Source: Streptosporangium amethystogenes
Lineage (GTDB): Bacteria > Actinomycetota > Actinomycetes > Streptosporangiales > Streptosporangiaceae
Direction of reading: 5' to 3'
Assembly: GCF_000721075.1 (NCBI RefSeq)
Contig: NZ_JOEQ01000033.1
Coordinates: 13,864 to 77,863 of the forward strand
Length of the DNA stretch: 64,000 bases
Shown: positions 49,632 to 59,556 of the stretch, piece by piece
How positions within the stretch are numbered: the stretch's first letter is position 1
How the letters are laid out: every line of letters starts with the position of its first letter
Notes under the pieces: model-generated
Database searches by the model: none
Told to the model about the DNA's origin: nothing
Seen by the model: the letters and a program-made list of their open reading frames with translations, nothing else
Position numbers and translations under genes: made by a program

Positions 49632-52600
49632 TCCTGGCCTCCAAGGTGAGCGGCGATGACTTCGACGTGCGGCGGATCGAGCAGGTTGAGGTGGTGCGAA
49701 CCGGGGATCGTGACGATCTCCAGCGCCGGGCTGAACGGGCCGAACCCCCGCGTCGGGTCGTCGGCATGGGTGTAGCGGACGTCCTCCACGGCCCACGGGG
49801 TCGGTTCCGTCGAGCGGTAGAGCAGCACCCGCCCCGGATAGCTCCCCGCCCGGTACGCCTCCAGCGCCCGGGTGTCCTCGTGCGAGGTGATCTGGTGCCG
49901 CAGGATGGCCTCCCCCAGCAGGTCCAGCACCCCCGACTCGGCGACGCGCGCCTCCACCAGCGCGAGCTGCCCGGCCTCGTCCAGGGCCGCCAGCTCCTCA
50001 TGGACGAGGTCGACCCGCACCCCGTAGGTCTCGTCGAGATAGGCGGCGAAGTCCGCGTACCGCCGCGCGACGATCTCCGCCCGCCCTGCCGCCTCGACCT
50101 CGTCGGGCAGACCCGAGTCGATCATCGCGACCAGTTCCACGTTCTCCGCGCCGAGCCGCCGTGCGATCTCGAACGCCAGGACCCCCCCGAACGACCAGCC
50201 CCCCAGCCGGTAGGGACCGGAGGGGCACACCTTCCTGATCTCCGCCACGTACCGGGCGGCCCGCTCCTCGACCCCGGCCTCGGGACCGAACACCCCCAGG
50301 TCCGCCGGGCGCTCCAGCCCGAACACCACCTGCTCGGCGCCGAGCAGCCCCGCCAGCAGCGAGTACACTCCCGTGGTCCCACCCGCCGGATGCCCCAGGA
50401 AGAGCGGCACCCGCTCCCCCGCCTCCGTGGGGCGGGCCGCCAGGTAGGCGTGGGCGGCGGGAGTGAGCGGGCGGACAAGGCCACGGGCGGCCTCCTCCTC
50501 GTCGATCTCCCGTACCAGGTCGGCCACCTGGGCACCGGTCCGCAGGCCGGCCCGTTCGCCCTCGCCCTCCCCCTCGCCCGCGGCGAGCGCGCGGCCCGTC
50601 TCCCGGCCGAGGACGTCGAGCAGGACCGGCAGGACGTCCTCGGGGATCTCCTCGGTCACCCCCGGCTCGCGCCCGAGTATCCGGGTGAGCGCGGCGACGA
50701 CCTGCCGCTCCGCCGCGTCCCTCGGCTCCACCTGGCGGGCCGGGGCCGCCGTGCCGCCCAGGCCGAGCTCCGCGGCGACGGCCATGGCCACGTCCCCGAG
50801 GGTCGCCCCTTGCAGCATCGGCGCGGCGGGCACCGCCACCCCGAAGTCGTGCTCGATCGTGCCGCGCAGCCGGGTGGCCGCCAGCGAGTCGAGGCCCGCC
50901 TCGGTGAGCACGGTGTCCTCCTGGAGCCAGGCGGCGTCGACCCCCAGCACCGCCGCCGCGCGCTCCCTGATCTTGCCGACCACGACCTCGACGGCTCTGC
51001 CCGGCTCCATGCCGGCCAGGGCCTCGGCACCCGCCCAGCCTCCGGCGTTCGTCCCCGTGCCCGCCAGGTCGGCGAAGTACGGCATGCGCGCGATGCCGGG
51101 GAACAGCTCGACGGCGGTCGCCACGTCCAGCCGCAGCACGCCCGCCGCGTCCGCCTCGGCGGCGAGAAGCGCCTCCAGCGCCTCGACTCCCTCGCCGGGT
51201 GTGATGGGCGAGACGGCGGGCAGCGACGCCTGGCTCGCCCCGCCGACCTCGGCCCAGGTACCCCAGTTGATCGTCGTTCCCGGCAGTCCCTCGGACCTGC
51301 GCAGGTCGCAGAGCGCGTCCAGCCAGGCGTTCGCCGCCGCGTAGGCGGCCTGGCCGGGCGAGCCGAGCAGCGCGGCCGCCGAGGAGAACGCCACCCACCA
51401 GTCCAAACTCGGCTGCCTGGTCGCCTGGTGCAGTGCCAGACCACCGTGGACCTTGGCCGACCAGACCCGGTGCAGGTCCGGCGAGCCCACGTCGACGACG
51501 AGACGGTCGTCCAGCACGCCCGCCGCGTGCACCACGCCCCGGAGCCGCACCCCTCCGTCGGTCACGGCCCTGACCAGCCGTACGGCGACCCCCGGCGCGG
51601 CCAGGTCGCCGGTCACCACCTGGACGTCGACGCCCAGCTCGCGCAGCCGCTCGATCTCGGCGGCCCCCTCGGCGGAGGGCCCCGACCGCCCGCCGAGCAC
51701 GATCCGCCCCGCGCCCCGCCCGGCCAGCCAGCGGGCCACGACCAGCCCCAGGCCGCCGTACCCTCCGGTGATCAGGTATCCCCCGCCGCGCCGTACCACC
51801 TGCGTCGCCCCGCGCCGCCCGACCGTGCCGGTGCCGCCCGCCAGGTCGGGTACGGCGGCGAGGCGGGCGGTGTACCGGATGCCGAAGCGCCAGGCGACCT
51901 CGTCGTCCGGCTCGTCGGCCGCCAGCTCCGTCAGGAGCGACTCCGTGTCGTCGACGTCCACCAGGCAGGCTCGCAGCTCCGGATGCTCGAAGGCCAGGAC
52001 CCGGACCAGCCCGCGCAGCGCGGCGGCCCCCGGGTCCCCCGGCTCCCCGTCCAGTACGGCCTGTGCCCGGTCGGTGACGATCCTCAGGCGGGTCCCGGCA
52101 CCACTCCCGGCACCACCACCGGGCCCCTCCCCGGGCCTCTGCGCCACGAGTTCGCGGACGGTCGCGGTCACGGCGAGGAGCAGCGCCTCGCTCCCCGCCG
52201 GGGTCAGGCCCGCGGGGACGAGCAGCACGACCTCGTCACTCGGCGGCATCCCGGCCGGGGACGACGGTACGAGGCGGGTCGCGGCGTGCGGGGCGGGTCG
52301 CTGGGCCGGTACCAGGGGCGAGGCCGCGGCAGGAGGCGGGGAGAGGCGGGGCATCGTGAGCGTGCGGGCGATGTGTCCGGCGGCGGCGAGCCCGGCGGCC
52401 AGGCGCTCGGCCCGCGGGTTCTCGTCTCCGGCCAGGATGAGCCAGCCACGGGCCCGAAGGGAGTCGAGTCCCCTCTCCGCGGGCCGATCATCGGTCCCCT
52501 CCTCGGTGGCCCAGACCCGCCTCACCAGCTTGCCCGCCAGGGGCACCGGTAGCGCGTCGGCCGGGACGTCCCTGGCCAGCAGCCCGACCGGGGTGCCGTC

Positions 52601-55600
52601 CGGCTCCAGCAGCTCGATCTCGACCGGCGTCCCCGCCGGTACGCGCAGCCGCCCGGCCAGCTCGGCCGGGCTCGGTACGGCGGCGACGACGGGCGAGTCC
52701 GCGACGATGTTCGCGGTGCCGTAGCGGACCCAGACCCCGGCGGCGTTCCTGGCGTCGATCTCGACCTCGCCCGAAGGGGTGAGGGTGGTGGTGACCGTGG
52801 CGGGCAGCGGCAGGAAGCCGTTCAGGGTGACGTCGGCCAGCTCGGCCTGACCGTACACGGCGAGGGCCGCCGCCTGGGCCAGGGCCGCGACCGCGACCAG
52901 CGGCATGACCGGCAGGCCGTGCGGCCGCCACGCCGCGGGCTCCAGCCGCCAGGGGACGTCGGACAGGTCGTCCAGCGTGGTCGTCCACACGTGCCCCGCC
53001 GGGCTCTCGACGTGCACCCCGAGCAGCGGATGGGTGCCCGGCGGGAGCGCGGACGACCTGGCGGCGGAGATCCAGTGGCGTTCGTGCCGCCAGGGTGACG
53101 GTGGCACGTCGGCGAGCGTGCCGGAGCGGGACGGCAGCAGCGAGGGCATCGCGACCACGGTCGCGGCGAGCTGGGCGCGGATCTCCTCGTCGTGGCCCCG
53201 GCGCAGGGAATGGGTGATCACCGTTCCGGAGGGAAGGCTCTCGCGCAGCGCTCCGGCCAGCACCGGGTGCGGGCTGATCTCGGTGAAGAGGGTGTGACCG
53301 TCCGCCGCGGCGGCCCTGATCGCGTCGAGCAGGCGAACCGGGCGGCGGACCCCTGCCGCCCAGTAGGCGGGCTCGAAGGTCGGCACCTCGCGGGGGTCGT
53401 CGAAGACCGTCGAGTAGAACGGGAGCTCCGGCTTGCCGCCCGCGATGCCCTCCAGGGCCTCGCGGAGCCTGGGCAGCAGCGGCTTGACCTGCGGTGAGTG
53501 TCCGGCGCCCTCGGCGGTCAGCATCCGCGCGAGCAGGCCGCGGGCCTCGACCTCGGCGGCGAAGGCGGCCAGCCGGTCGGGGTCGCCGGTGACGACGCAC
53601 TGCCTGGGCGAGGAGTACACGGCGACGTGCAGGTCACCGGGCACCTCCTCGGCGGGCACCTCAAGCACCGCCATGGCCCCGCCGCCGCCGATCGTGCCGA
53701 GCAGCGCGGCCCGGCGGCAGATCACCCGTACCGCGTCCCGCAGCCCGATCCCGCCCGCGACCACGGCGGCCGCGACCTCCCCCATGGAGTGCCCGACGAC
53801 CGCCGCCGGCCGTGTCCCGTACGCCGTCCACAGCCGGGCCAGCGCCACCTGCACCGCGAAGATCACCGGCTGCGCGACGGCCACCCCCGGCGCGTCCGCC
53901 CCCTCGGCGATGATCTCGCGTAGCCGGACGTCCGTCTCCTCGGCGAGCATCGGGTCCAGTTCGTCGATGGTCCGGGCGAAGACCGGTTCCTCCGCGTAGA
54001 GGCGGGCGCCCATGCCCGCCCACTGCGATCCGTAGCCGGAGAACACCCAGACCGGCCCGAGCCCTCCGGCCAGCGCCGCTCCGGTGACGCCCGCCCCGTC
54101 CCGTACGGCCCGCAGCCCGGCGACCAACTCCGCCCGGTTCGCGGCCACGACCGCGGCCCCCGCCCTGCCCCGCCCCGCCCGCCGGGCGAGGGTGTGCGCG
54201 ACGTCGCCGAGCGAGACCTGCCGCCGAGCCCCCACGGCGGGGGTGCCCTCGACGGCGGGCGCGTCCGGGGAGGCGGCATCGGGCCGGGCGGGCTCGGCGA
54301 GTTCGGCGTCGGCCCAGTTCGCGAGCGTCCCGGCGTGATCCCTGACCCGCTCGGGAGACACGTCCGTGAGCAGGAAGATCTTCGCTGCCGGTCCCTCGGG
54401 CTCCGGTTCCCGCCACTGCGGGGCGGGTTCCAGGACGGCGTGGGCGTTGGTGCCGCCGAAGCCGAAGGAGGAGACACCCGCCAGGGGGTACCCGTCCGGC
54501 CAGGGGGTGGGGGCGGTGACGACCCGGAGATGTTCCCAGGGAATGTGCGGGTTGGGCCGGTGGAAGTGGAGGCTGGGCGGGATCACCTCGTGATGGAGGG
54601 CGAGGACCGTCTTGATCAGGCCGGTGATCCCGGCGGCGGCCTCCAGGTGGCCGAGGTTGCTCTTCGCTGAGCCGAGGAGCAGCGGCGCGGTACGGCCCTC
54701 GCAGAGGGCGGCGGCGACGGCGCGGGCCTCGATCGGATCGCCCAGGAAGGTGCCGGTGCCGTGCGCCTCGATGTAGCCGGGACCGCCCAGCCCCGAGTAG
54801 ACGCCGCGCAGGAGTTCCTCCTGGGCCTCGGGGTTGGGCGCGACCAGCCCGTTCGACCGGCCGTCCTGGTTCACCGCGGTGGCGCGGAGCACCGCCATGA
54901 CCCGGTCGCCGTCCCGCTGGGCGTCGGAAAGCCTCTTGAGCACGACGACCCCGCAGCCTTCGGCCCTGACCATCCCGTCCGCCGAGGCGTCGAAACTCTT
55001 GCAGCGCCCGTCGGGCGCGGTGCCGCCGCCCTGGTCGAACGCCATGGTGATCACGGGTGAGAGCAGCAGGTTGACCCCGGCGGCGATGGCCAGGTCGCTC
55101 TCCCCCGACCTGAGGCTGCCCGCGGCGAGGTGTGTGGCGACCAGCGAGGATGAGCACGCGGTGTCGACCGCCAGGCTGGGCCCGCGCAGGTCCAGCAGGT
55201 AGGAGAGCCGGTTGGCGGCGATGCTGAACGCCGCGCCCGTCGCCGTCCAGGCGTCCACCTTCGCGGTGTCGGCCGTGGTCAGGTAGGCGTACTCGTTGCC
55301 GGATATACCGACGAACGCGCCGGTACGGCTGCCGCGCAACGACCGAGGCGCGACGCCCGCGTGCTCCAGCGCCTCCCAGGCCGTCTCCAGCAGCAGCCGC
55401 TGCTGCGGGTCCATGGTCTCGGCCTCGCCGGGGACGATCCCGAAGAACTCCGCGTCGAACCCGGCGACGTCCTCCAGGAAGCCGCCGTGCCTGGTCGTCC
55501 TGGCCAGCGCCTCGGCGGTGCGGGGGGATCCGTCGTCGAAGGGCTCCCACCGGCCCTCGGGCACCTGGCCGACGGCGTCGCCGCCGGCCATGAGCAGCCG

Positions 55601-55951
55601 CCAGAAGTCCGCGGGGCCGCGTACCGAGCCGGGGAGGCGGCACCCGACGCCGATCACCGCGATCGGCTCGTCGGAGACGACCGGTCCGGCCTTCTCCGGG
55701 GCGGTCCGCGCGCGGGGCGCGAGCCCCCTGGCCAGGCGGTTGATCGTGGGATACTCCCAGACCAGCGTGGGTCCCAGCTCGCGGCCGAGGAGCACCTCCA
55801 ACTCCCCCGCCACCGCGACGGCGTCGCGGGAGGAGAGCCCGAACTCCTCCAGGGGACGGTCGGGGTCGACATCCGCGGGGGACAGGCGACAGCGGGTCGC
55901 GATACGCCCCGTGAGGAAGCGGCGAATCTCGTCTTCACCGAACAGGTCCAC
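49628..55951 (-). CDS. Type I PKS, ACP-KS-AT-DH(degenerate)-KR-ACP-TE
   Basis: A 2107-residue single-module megasynthase. ACP1 Ser41 is in FGLSSRDAV; KS Cys266 is in DTACSSS, with HGTGT and KSNLGH; AT has GHSMGE near residue 720 and GAGHS where malonyl or methylmalonyl ATs have HAFH or YASH, suggesting an unusual extender. At about 1010-1150 lies a DH-like half domain without HxxxGxxxxP, probably inactive. KR has GGYGGLG (about 1393), GVLDD (B-type) and YAAAN (about 1535). ACP2 is GLDSLAA (about 1687); TE has GWSFGG (about 1919) and a terminal His near 2085. GTG 55951 follows GGAG. The N-terminal ACP implies loading in trans, as in Pks13. Confidence 0.9.
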   Translation of the reverse strand: MDLFGEDEIRRFLTGRIATRCRLSPADVDPDRPLEEFGLSSRDAVAVAGELEVLLGRELGPTLVWEYPTINRLARGLAPRARTAPEKAGPVVSDEPIAVIGVGCRLPGSVRGPADFWRLLMAGGDAVGQVPEGRWEPFDDGSPRTAEALARTTRHGGFLEDVAGFDAEFFGIVPGEAETMDPQQRLLLETAWEALEHAGVAPRSLRGSRTGAFVGISGNEYAYLTTADTAKVDAWTATGAAFSIAANRLSYLLDLRGPSLAVDTACSSSLVATHLAAGSLRSGESDLAIAAGVNLLLSPVITMAFDQGGGTAPDGRCKSFDASADGMVRAEGCGVVVLKRLSDAQRDGDRVMAVLRATAVNQDGRSNGLVAPNPEAQEELLRGVYSGLGGPGYIEAHGTGTFLGDPIEARAVAAALCEGRTAPLLLGSAKSNLGHLEAAAGITGLIKTVLALHHEVIPPSLHFHRPNPHIPWEHLRVVTAPTPWPDGYPLAGVSSFGFGGTNAHAVLEPAPQWREPEPEGPAAKIFLLTDVSPERVRDHAGTLANWADAELAEPARPDAASPDAPAVEGTPAVGARRQVSLGDVAHTLARRAGRGRAGAAVVAANRAELVAGLRAVRDGAGVTGAALAGGLGPVWVFSGYGSQWAGMGARLYAEEPVFARTIDELDPMLAEETDVRLREIIAEGADAPGVAVAQPVIFAVQVALARLWTAYGTRPAAVVGHSMGEVAAAVVAGGIGLRDAVRVICRRAALLGTIGGGGAMAVLEVPAEEVPGDLHVAVYSSPRQCVVTGDPDRLAAFAAEVEARGLLARMLTAEGAGHSPQVKPLLPRLREALEGIAGGKPELPFYSTVFDDPREVPTFEPAYWAAGVRRPVRLLDAIRAAAADGHTLFTEISPHPVLAGALRESLPSGTVITHSLRRGHDEEIRAQLAATVVAMPSLLPSRSGTLADVPPSPWRHERHWISAARSSALPPGTHPLLGVHVESPAGHVWTTTLDDLSDVPWRLEPAAWRPHGLPVMPLVAVAALAQAAALAVYGQAELADVTLNGFLPLPATVTTTLTPSGEVEIDARNAAGVWVRYGTANIVADSPVVAAVPSPAELAGRLRVPAGTPVEIELLEPDGTPVGLLARDVPADALPVPLAGKLVRRVWATEEGTDDRPAERGLDSLRARGWLILAGDENPRAERLAAGLAAAGHIARTLTMPRLSPPPAAASPLVPAQRPAPHAATRLVPSSPAGMPPSDEVVLLVPAGLTPAGSEALLLAVTATVRELVAQRPGEGPGGGAGSGAGTRLRIVTDRAQAVLDGEPGDPGAAALRGLVRVLAFEHPELRACLVDVDDTESLLTELAADEPDDEVAWRFGIRYTARLAAVPDLAGGTGTVGRRGATQVVRRGGGYLITGGYGGLGLVVARWLAGRGAGRIVLGGRSGPSAEGAAEIERLRELGVDVQVVTGDLAAPGVAVRLVRAVTDGGVRLRGVVHAAGVLDDRLVVDVGSPDLHRVWSAKVHGGLALHQATRQPSLDWWVAFSSAAALLGSPGQAAYAAANAWLDALCDLRRSEGLPGTTINWGTWAEVGGASQASLPAVSPITPGEGVEALEALLAAEADAAGVLRLDVATAVELFPGIARMPYFADLAGTGTNAGGWAGAEALAGMEPGRAVEVVVGKIRERAAAVLGVDAAWLQEDTVLTEAGLDSLAATRLRGTIEHDFGVAVPAAPMLQGATLGDVAMAVAAELGLGGTAAPARQVEPRDAAERQVVAALTRILGREPGVTEEIPEDVLPVLLDVLGRETGRALAAGEGEGEGERAGLRTGAQVADLVREIDEEEAARGLVRPLTPAAHAYLAARPTEAGERVPLFLGHPAGGTTGVYSLLAGLLGAEQVVFGLERPADLGVFGPEAGVEERAARYVAEIRKVCPSGPYRLGGWSFGGVLAFEIARRLGAENVELVAMIDSGLPDEVEAAGRAEIVARRYADFAAYLDETYGVRVDLVHEELAALDEAGQLALVEARVAESGVLDLLGEAILRHQITSHEDTRALEAYRAGSYPGRVLLYRSTEPTPWAVEDVRYTHADDPTRGFGPFSPALEIVTIPGSHHLNLLDPPHVEVIAAHLGGQE

Positions 55952-56204
55952 GTGGCAGCTCCAAGAACACCCGAGGTGGTCGGCAAACTTACCCAGACAT
56001 ATCCGGATAAGGGAGCCATGGCAGACCACAATCCATCTCGGCGTTTTATAACGAACGTGATAACGCGCGATATCTGATGAGATTTGTGGTTAAAGCGCAA
56101 GTAGCAACGTCATTTCGTTGCGAATGCTCATAGCTGAGCGGCGACCATCCCGCCTAGGGTCGCCTGCCACGGCCACTGTCTCCAGGCCGGGTGGAGGAAC
56201 GACC
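55952..56204. promoter_or_regulatory. Divergent AT-rich promoter region of PKS and esterase
   Basis: The 253 bp between the two starts is much richer in A/T than its surroundings. It holds the palindrome TATCCGGATA (55999-56008), twin ATAACG motifs at 56048-56065 and AT-rich runs suited to two divergent promoters. No gene is present. Confidence 0.6.
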
Positions 56205-57461
56205 ATGCGACCTGCTCGACGCGGACTTCTGGCACTGGCGACCGCGCTCGTCGTCGGATTCCCCTCGACCGCGCACGCCGCCCCGGCCTGGGCGTCGGCA
56301 CCCGGCGACAGGAGCGGCGAGGCAGGCGCGGCGGTCGAGACCGCTCCGGAGGTGAAACCCGCGGGGGGCAACGCCTTGATCGCGAGACCGGGGGGCAGGA
56401 CCGCCTCGGCGGTGAGACAGGCGGCGAAACCGCAGCCGAGCCCGAGCCCTTCCGCCGGCAAGGGTGGCAAGAGCCCGTGGGGGCCCTGGCCTGCCGCCAG
56501 GCCGGGCGCCGCGCGCGTGGTCAAGGAGATCTGGCTCGGCCCGCGCATGCTCGACCTGCAGATCTCGTCACCCTCGGTCAACGCGACCCTGCCGGTCCGC
56601 GTACTGGTGCCCAAGGGCTGGTCGAAGGGCGCGCGCCGCACCTGGCCGGTCCTGTACCTGTTGCACGGCGGCGCCGACGACTACACCTCGTGGACCCGAA
56701 TGACCGACATCGCGAGCATGACCGAGAACATGGACGCGATCATCGTGATGCCCGAGGCGGGCCGGGCGGGCAACTACTCGAACTGGTACAACAAGGGCAA
56801 GAGAGGCGCACCCGCCTGGGAGACCTTCCACACCTCCGAGGTGCGCCGCCTGCTGGAGACCGGCTACCGCGCGGGGAGCCGCCGCGCCGTCGCGGGGCTC
56901 TCCATGGGCGCGTACGGCGCGATGAAGTACGCCGCGCTGCACCGGGGGATGTTCCGCTTCGTGGGCGCCTACAGCGGCATCATGTCCACCCGCCTGCCGG
57001 GCATCCCCGAACTCATCATGAACGCGCAGGCCTCCGAGGGACAGGATCCGCAGGCGCTGTGGGGCGATCCACTCAGGAACCGGGACGTCTGGAAGGCCAA
57101 CGACCCCGCCGCCCACGCCAGGAACCTGCGCGGCATGGGCATCTACATCTCCAGCGGCACGACCAGCAGGCTGGGCGAACTCGACCCGCCGGGAGCCCCC
57201 TGGAGCCCGGCCCACCTCGGCGAGCCGATCTCCGCCTACACGGCCAGGGACCTGATCGCCAAGCTCCGCTTCCACGGCGTCAAGCCCGTGGTGCACCTGT
57301 ACAAGGACGGCACCCACAGCTGGCCCTACTGGGAGCGCGAGTTTCGCAACTCCTTCCCGATGATCCTGTCCGCCCTGGGCCTGAAGGCCGCCCAGGACGA
57401 CGACTCCGCACCCCGGGAGCAGGAGAACGAGAACGTCTGGAACCTGCTCGGCGGGACGTGA
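56205..57461 (+). CDS. Secreted antigen-85/esterase-D-like hydrolase
   Basis: A 418-residue exported protein. A signal peptide (RRGLLALATALVVGFPSTAH then AAP) is followed by an 80-residue Pro/Ser linker. The alpha/beta-hydrolase domain starts near residue 105: VRVLVPKGWSKGARRTWPVL YLLHGG, IVMPEAGRAGNYSNWY, nucleophile GLSMGAYGAMKYA and terminal DGTHSWPYW. This matches the antigen-85-like putative esterase family. GGAGG lies before the ATG. In mycolata such enzymes transfer acyl chains outside the cell; here it may hydrolyse or transfer the product of the divergent PKS, which is inference from position. Confidence 0.85.
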   Translation: MRPARRGLLALATALVVGFPSTAHAAPAWASAPGDRSGEAGAAVETAPEVKPAGGNALIARPGGRTASAVRQAAKPQPSPSPSAGKGGKSPWGPWPAARPGAARVVKEIWLGPRMLDLQISSPSVNATLPVRVLVPKGWSKGARRTWPVLYLLHGGADDYTSWTRMTDIASMTENMDAIIVMPEAGRAGNYSNWYNKGKRGAPAWETFHTSEVRRLLETGYRAGSRRAVAGLSMGAYGAMKYAALHRGMFRFVGAYSGIMSTRLPGIPELIMNAQASEGQDPQALWGDPLRNRDVWKANDPAAHARNLRGMGIYISSGTTSRLGELDPPGAPWSPAHLGEPISAYTARDLIAKLRFHGVKPVVHLYKDGTHSWPYWEREFRNSFPMILSALGLKAAQDDDSAPREQENENVWNLLGGT

Positions 57462-57924
57462 GAGCGGGATGTGAGAGCGGGACGCGCGGCGCGCCGGCGA
57501 CACCGGCCGGCGACACCGGCCGTCGGTCCCGGCCGGACGATCCGCTGCCGGTGACGCCCCCCGGCGGCGTTCGGCGGGCCCCCGGGGAACGCCGCCGCCG
57601 AAGAGGCGGACCCGCCCCTGACGGAACGCCCCTCCTGTCGAACCCTCATCGCCGACCCGGTGGCGTGTTGACTCACCGTTGACCAGCCAATAACTTTGAG
57701 TAGTTGTTTCAACACCCAGCGTGGCGAACGTTCGAGGTCGCGCGTCAAACCCGGCGTTCCGTAACGGACGCCGGACGCGGATCCCCTTCCCGCAGGCGAC
57801 TTCCGGTCTTACCCGCGAGGTCGTCCGGTCGCGTGCCGTCGTGTCCCCGCGAAGGGTGACCCGCGGCTCTCGCCTGACCGTCTCGGGGGAAGCGCGCTCA
57901 CACAGGAAGAGGCAGCGACACTTG
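57462..57924. other. Intergenic region with GC repeats and a possible promoter
   Basis: No gene is supported before 57925. It holds tandem GTGAGAGCGGGA and CCGGCGACACCGG units just after the esterase gene, and an AT-richer part near 57668-57715 with GTTGAC twice, the second followed by ATAACTTTGAGT, a possible promoter for the PheS-PheT-like gene. Confidence 0.5.
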
Positions 57925-59556
57925 ATGAGGAGCGCATTCAGCGGACGTGCCGGGGGCGCGCCGCACGACTCGCGCGGGGCCCGGCATCCGGTGACCGTCA
58001 TGGCCGAGCAGATGACCGATGTCTTTCTCGACCTCGGTTACCGCGTCGTCGAAGGACCCGAGGTCGAGGCCGAGTGGTTCGCCTTTGACGCGCTCGACAT
58101 GGACGACGACCACCCCGGCCGCGCCCCCGACCGGGTCTTCCACCTCGAAGACCCCGCTGAGCCCGGCGGGAGGTCCGGCCTCGTGCTGCGCACCCGCACC
58201 TCGCCGGCGCAGGTACGGGCGATGCTCGGCAGGACCCCGCCACTCCGCCTGGTCTGCGCGGGCCGCGCCTTCCGTCCCGACGCGGCCGACACCATCCACA
58301 GCCCGGTGTTCAACCAGGTCGAGGGCCTCGCCGTCGACCTGGGGCTCACCATGGTCGACCTGAAGAAGACCCTCGACCACTTCGCCGCCGCCGTGTTCGG
58401 CAGGGGCGCGGTGACCCGGCTCCGCACCCACCGGTCCGCCTACACCGACCCGTCGGCGAAGGTGTACCTGGAGTGCGCGGTCTGCCACGGCGTCCGAGAG
58501 GACGTCTCAGGAGAGGTCTCCGCGGGCCCGTGCGGGACGTGCGGCGGCGGGGGATGGGTCGAGTGGGGCTGGTGCGGCACGGTCCGCCCCCGGGTGCTGA
58601 CCACCTGCGGCGTCGATCCGCACAGGTACGGCGCGTTCGCCTTCGGTGTGGGCGTCGAGCGCACCCTGATGCTCCGGCACGGTCTGAAGGACATCCGCGA
58701 CATCGTCGGCGGCGACATCCGCTTCCCGCTCGGGATGGATGAGTTCGTCCCCGGCGGCAGGCCCGGGCCCGCTCCCCGCCCCTGGAGCACGGCCACCACC
58801 CGGGCCGTGCCGGCCGCACGGGCCGTGCCCGATTTGGAGATCATCCCGCTGACCCGAGGCGGTCACGGCAGGAGAGGCCCGCGGGGACGGGAGGCCGGCG
58901 GAGGGCTCACCCGCTCGCAGAGCCTGCGACGGCGGATCGGGCACGCGCTGGCGGGGGCGGGGTACGTCGAGACGCCGCGCTTCCCCTTCGTCTGCGACGC
59001 CGCGTGGGACGCCTTCGGCCTGGCGCCCGACGACCCGCGCCGCGCCACGCTGACGCTCAGGAACCCGATCAGCCCGCGCGAGCCGTCGCTGCGCACCACG
59101 CTCCTCCCCGGGTTGCTGGCCGCGCTGGGGCTCAACCTCGCCCTGGGAAATCACCACCCGGCGCTCTTCGAGCAGGGGGTGGTCTTCGCACCCCCCTCGC
59201 TCCTGGCGGACCGCCACCCCACCGCGAGCCGGCTCGACGCGCTGAACGCCACCGTCCCAGCCCAGCCCAGCCATCTCGCCATCGCTCTGACCGGCGAGTC
59301 GTCGTGGGCCCGCGCCGTCGACGCCGGGCGGACGGCCGCGCACGTCATGGGGGCCGGCCTGATCACGCGCCCCACCGAGTACGCGCCCTGGCTCCCTGGA
59401 CGCTGCCTGGAGCTGCTCGCCGACGGGGCGGTGCTCGGTCACGCCGGCGAGCTGCACACCGCCACGGTCCAGGCCCTGGGCCTGCCACCGGGGACGAGCG
59501 TCATGGAGATCGATCTCACCGCACTGGAACATCTCACCGATCGCGGAAGCGCGTGA
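57925..59556 (+). CDS. PheS-like/PheT-like chimeric aminoacyl-tRNA-synthetase paralogue
   Basis: A 543-residue protein. Residues about 21-275 are a PheS catalytic core: FLDLGYRVVEGPEVEAEWF, AGRAFRPDAADTIHSPVFNQ, motif 3 GVGVERTLMLRHG near 242, with an inserted CxxC...CxxC zinc-ribbon (C184, C187, about C202/C205). Residues about 330-430 resemble a PheT core segment: RIGHALAGAGYVETPRFPFV, LRNPISPREPSLRTTLLPGL, HHPALFEQGVVF. It lacks the PheS tRNA-binding coiled coil and the PheT editing and anticodon-binding domains. It is therefore unlikely to charge tRNA-Phe normally; it could adenylate an amino acid, form an amide, or serve resistance. Start choice is moderately sure. Confidence 0.8.
   Translation: MRSAFSGRAGGAPHDSRGARHPVTVMAEQMTDVFLDLGYRVVEGPEVEAEWFAFDALDMDDDHPGRAPDRVFHLEDPAEPGGRSGLVLRTRTSPAQVRAMLGRTPPLRLVCAGRAFRPDAADTIHSPVFNQVEGLAVDLGLTMVDLKKTLDHFAAAVFGRGAVTRLRTHRSAYTDPSAKVYLECAVCHGVREDVSGEVSAGPCGTCGGGGWVEWGWCGTVRPRVLTTCGVDPHRYGAFAFGVGVERTLMLRHGLKDIRDIVGGDIRFPLGMDEFVPGGRPGPAPRPWSTATTRAVPAARAVPDLEIIPLTRGGHGRRGPRGREAGGGLTRSQSLRRRIGHALAGAGYVETPRFPFVCDAAWDAFGLAPDDPRRATLTLRNPISPREPSLRTTLLPGLLAALGLNLALGNHHPALFEQGVVFAPPSLLADRHPTASRLDALNATVPAQPSHLAIALTGESSWARAVDAGRTAAHVMGAGLITRPTEYAPWLPGRCLELLADGAVLGHAGELHTATVQALGLPPGTSVMEIDLTALEHLTDRGSA

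Noticed and set aside
49619..52552. 977-codon plus-strand frame opposite the PKS
   Set aside because: High-GC antisense shadow; the minus strand carries clear KR, ACP and TE domains.
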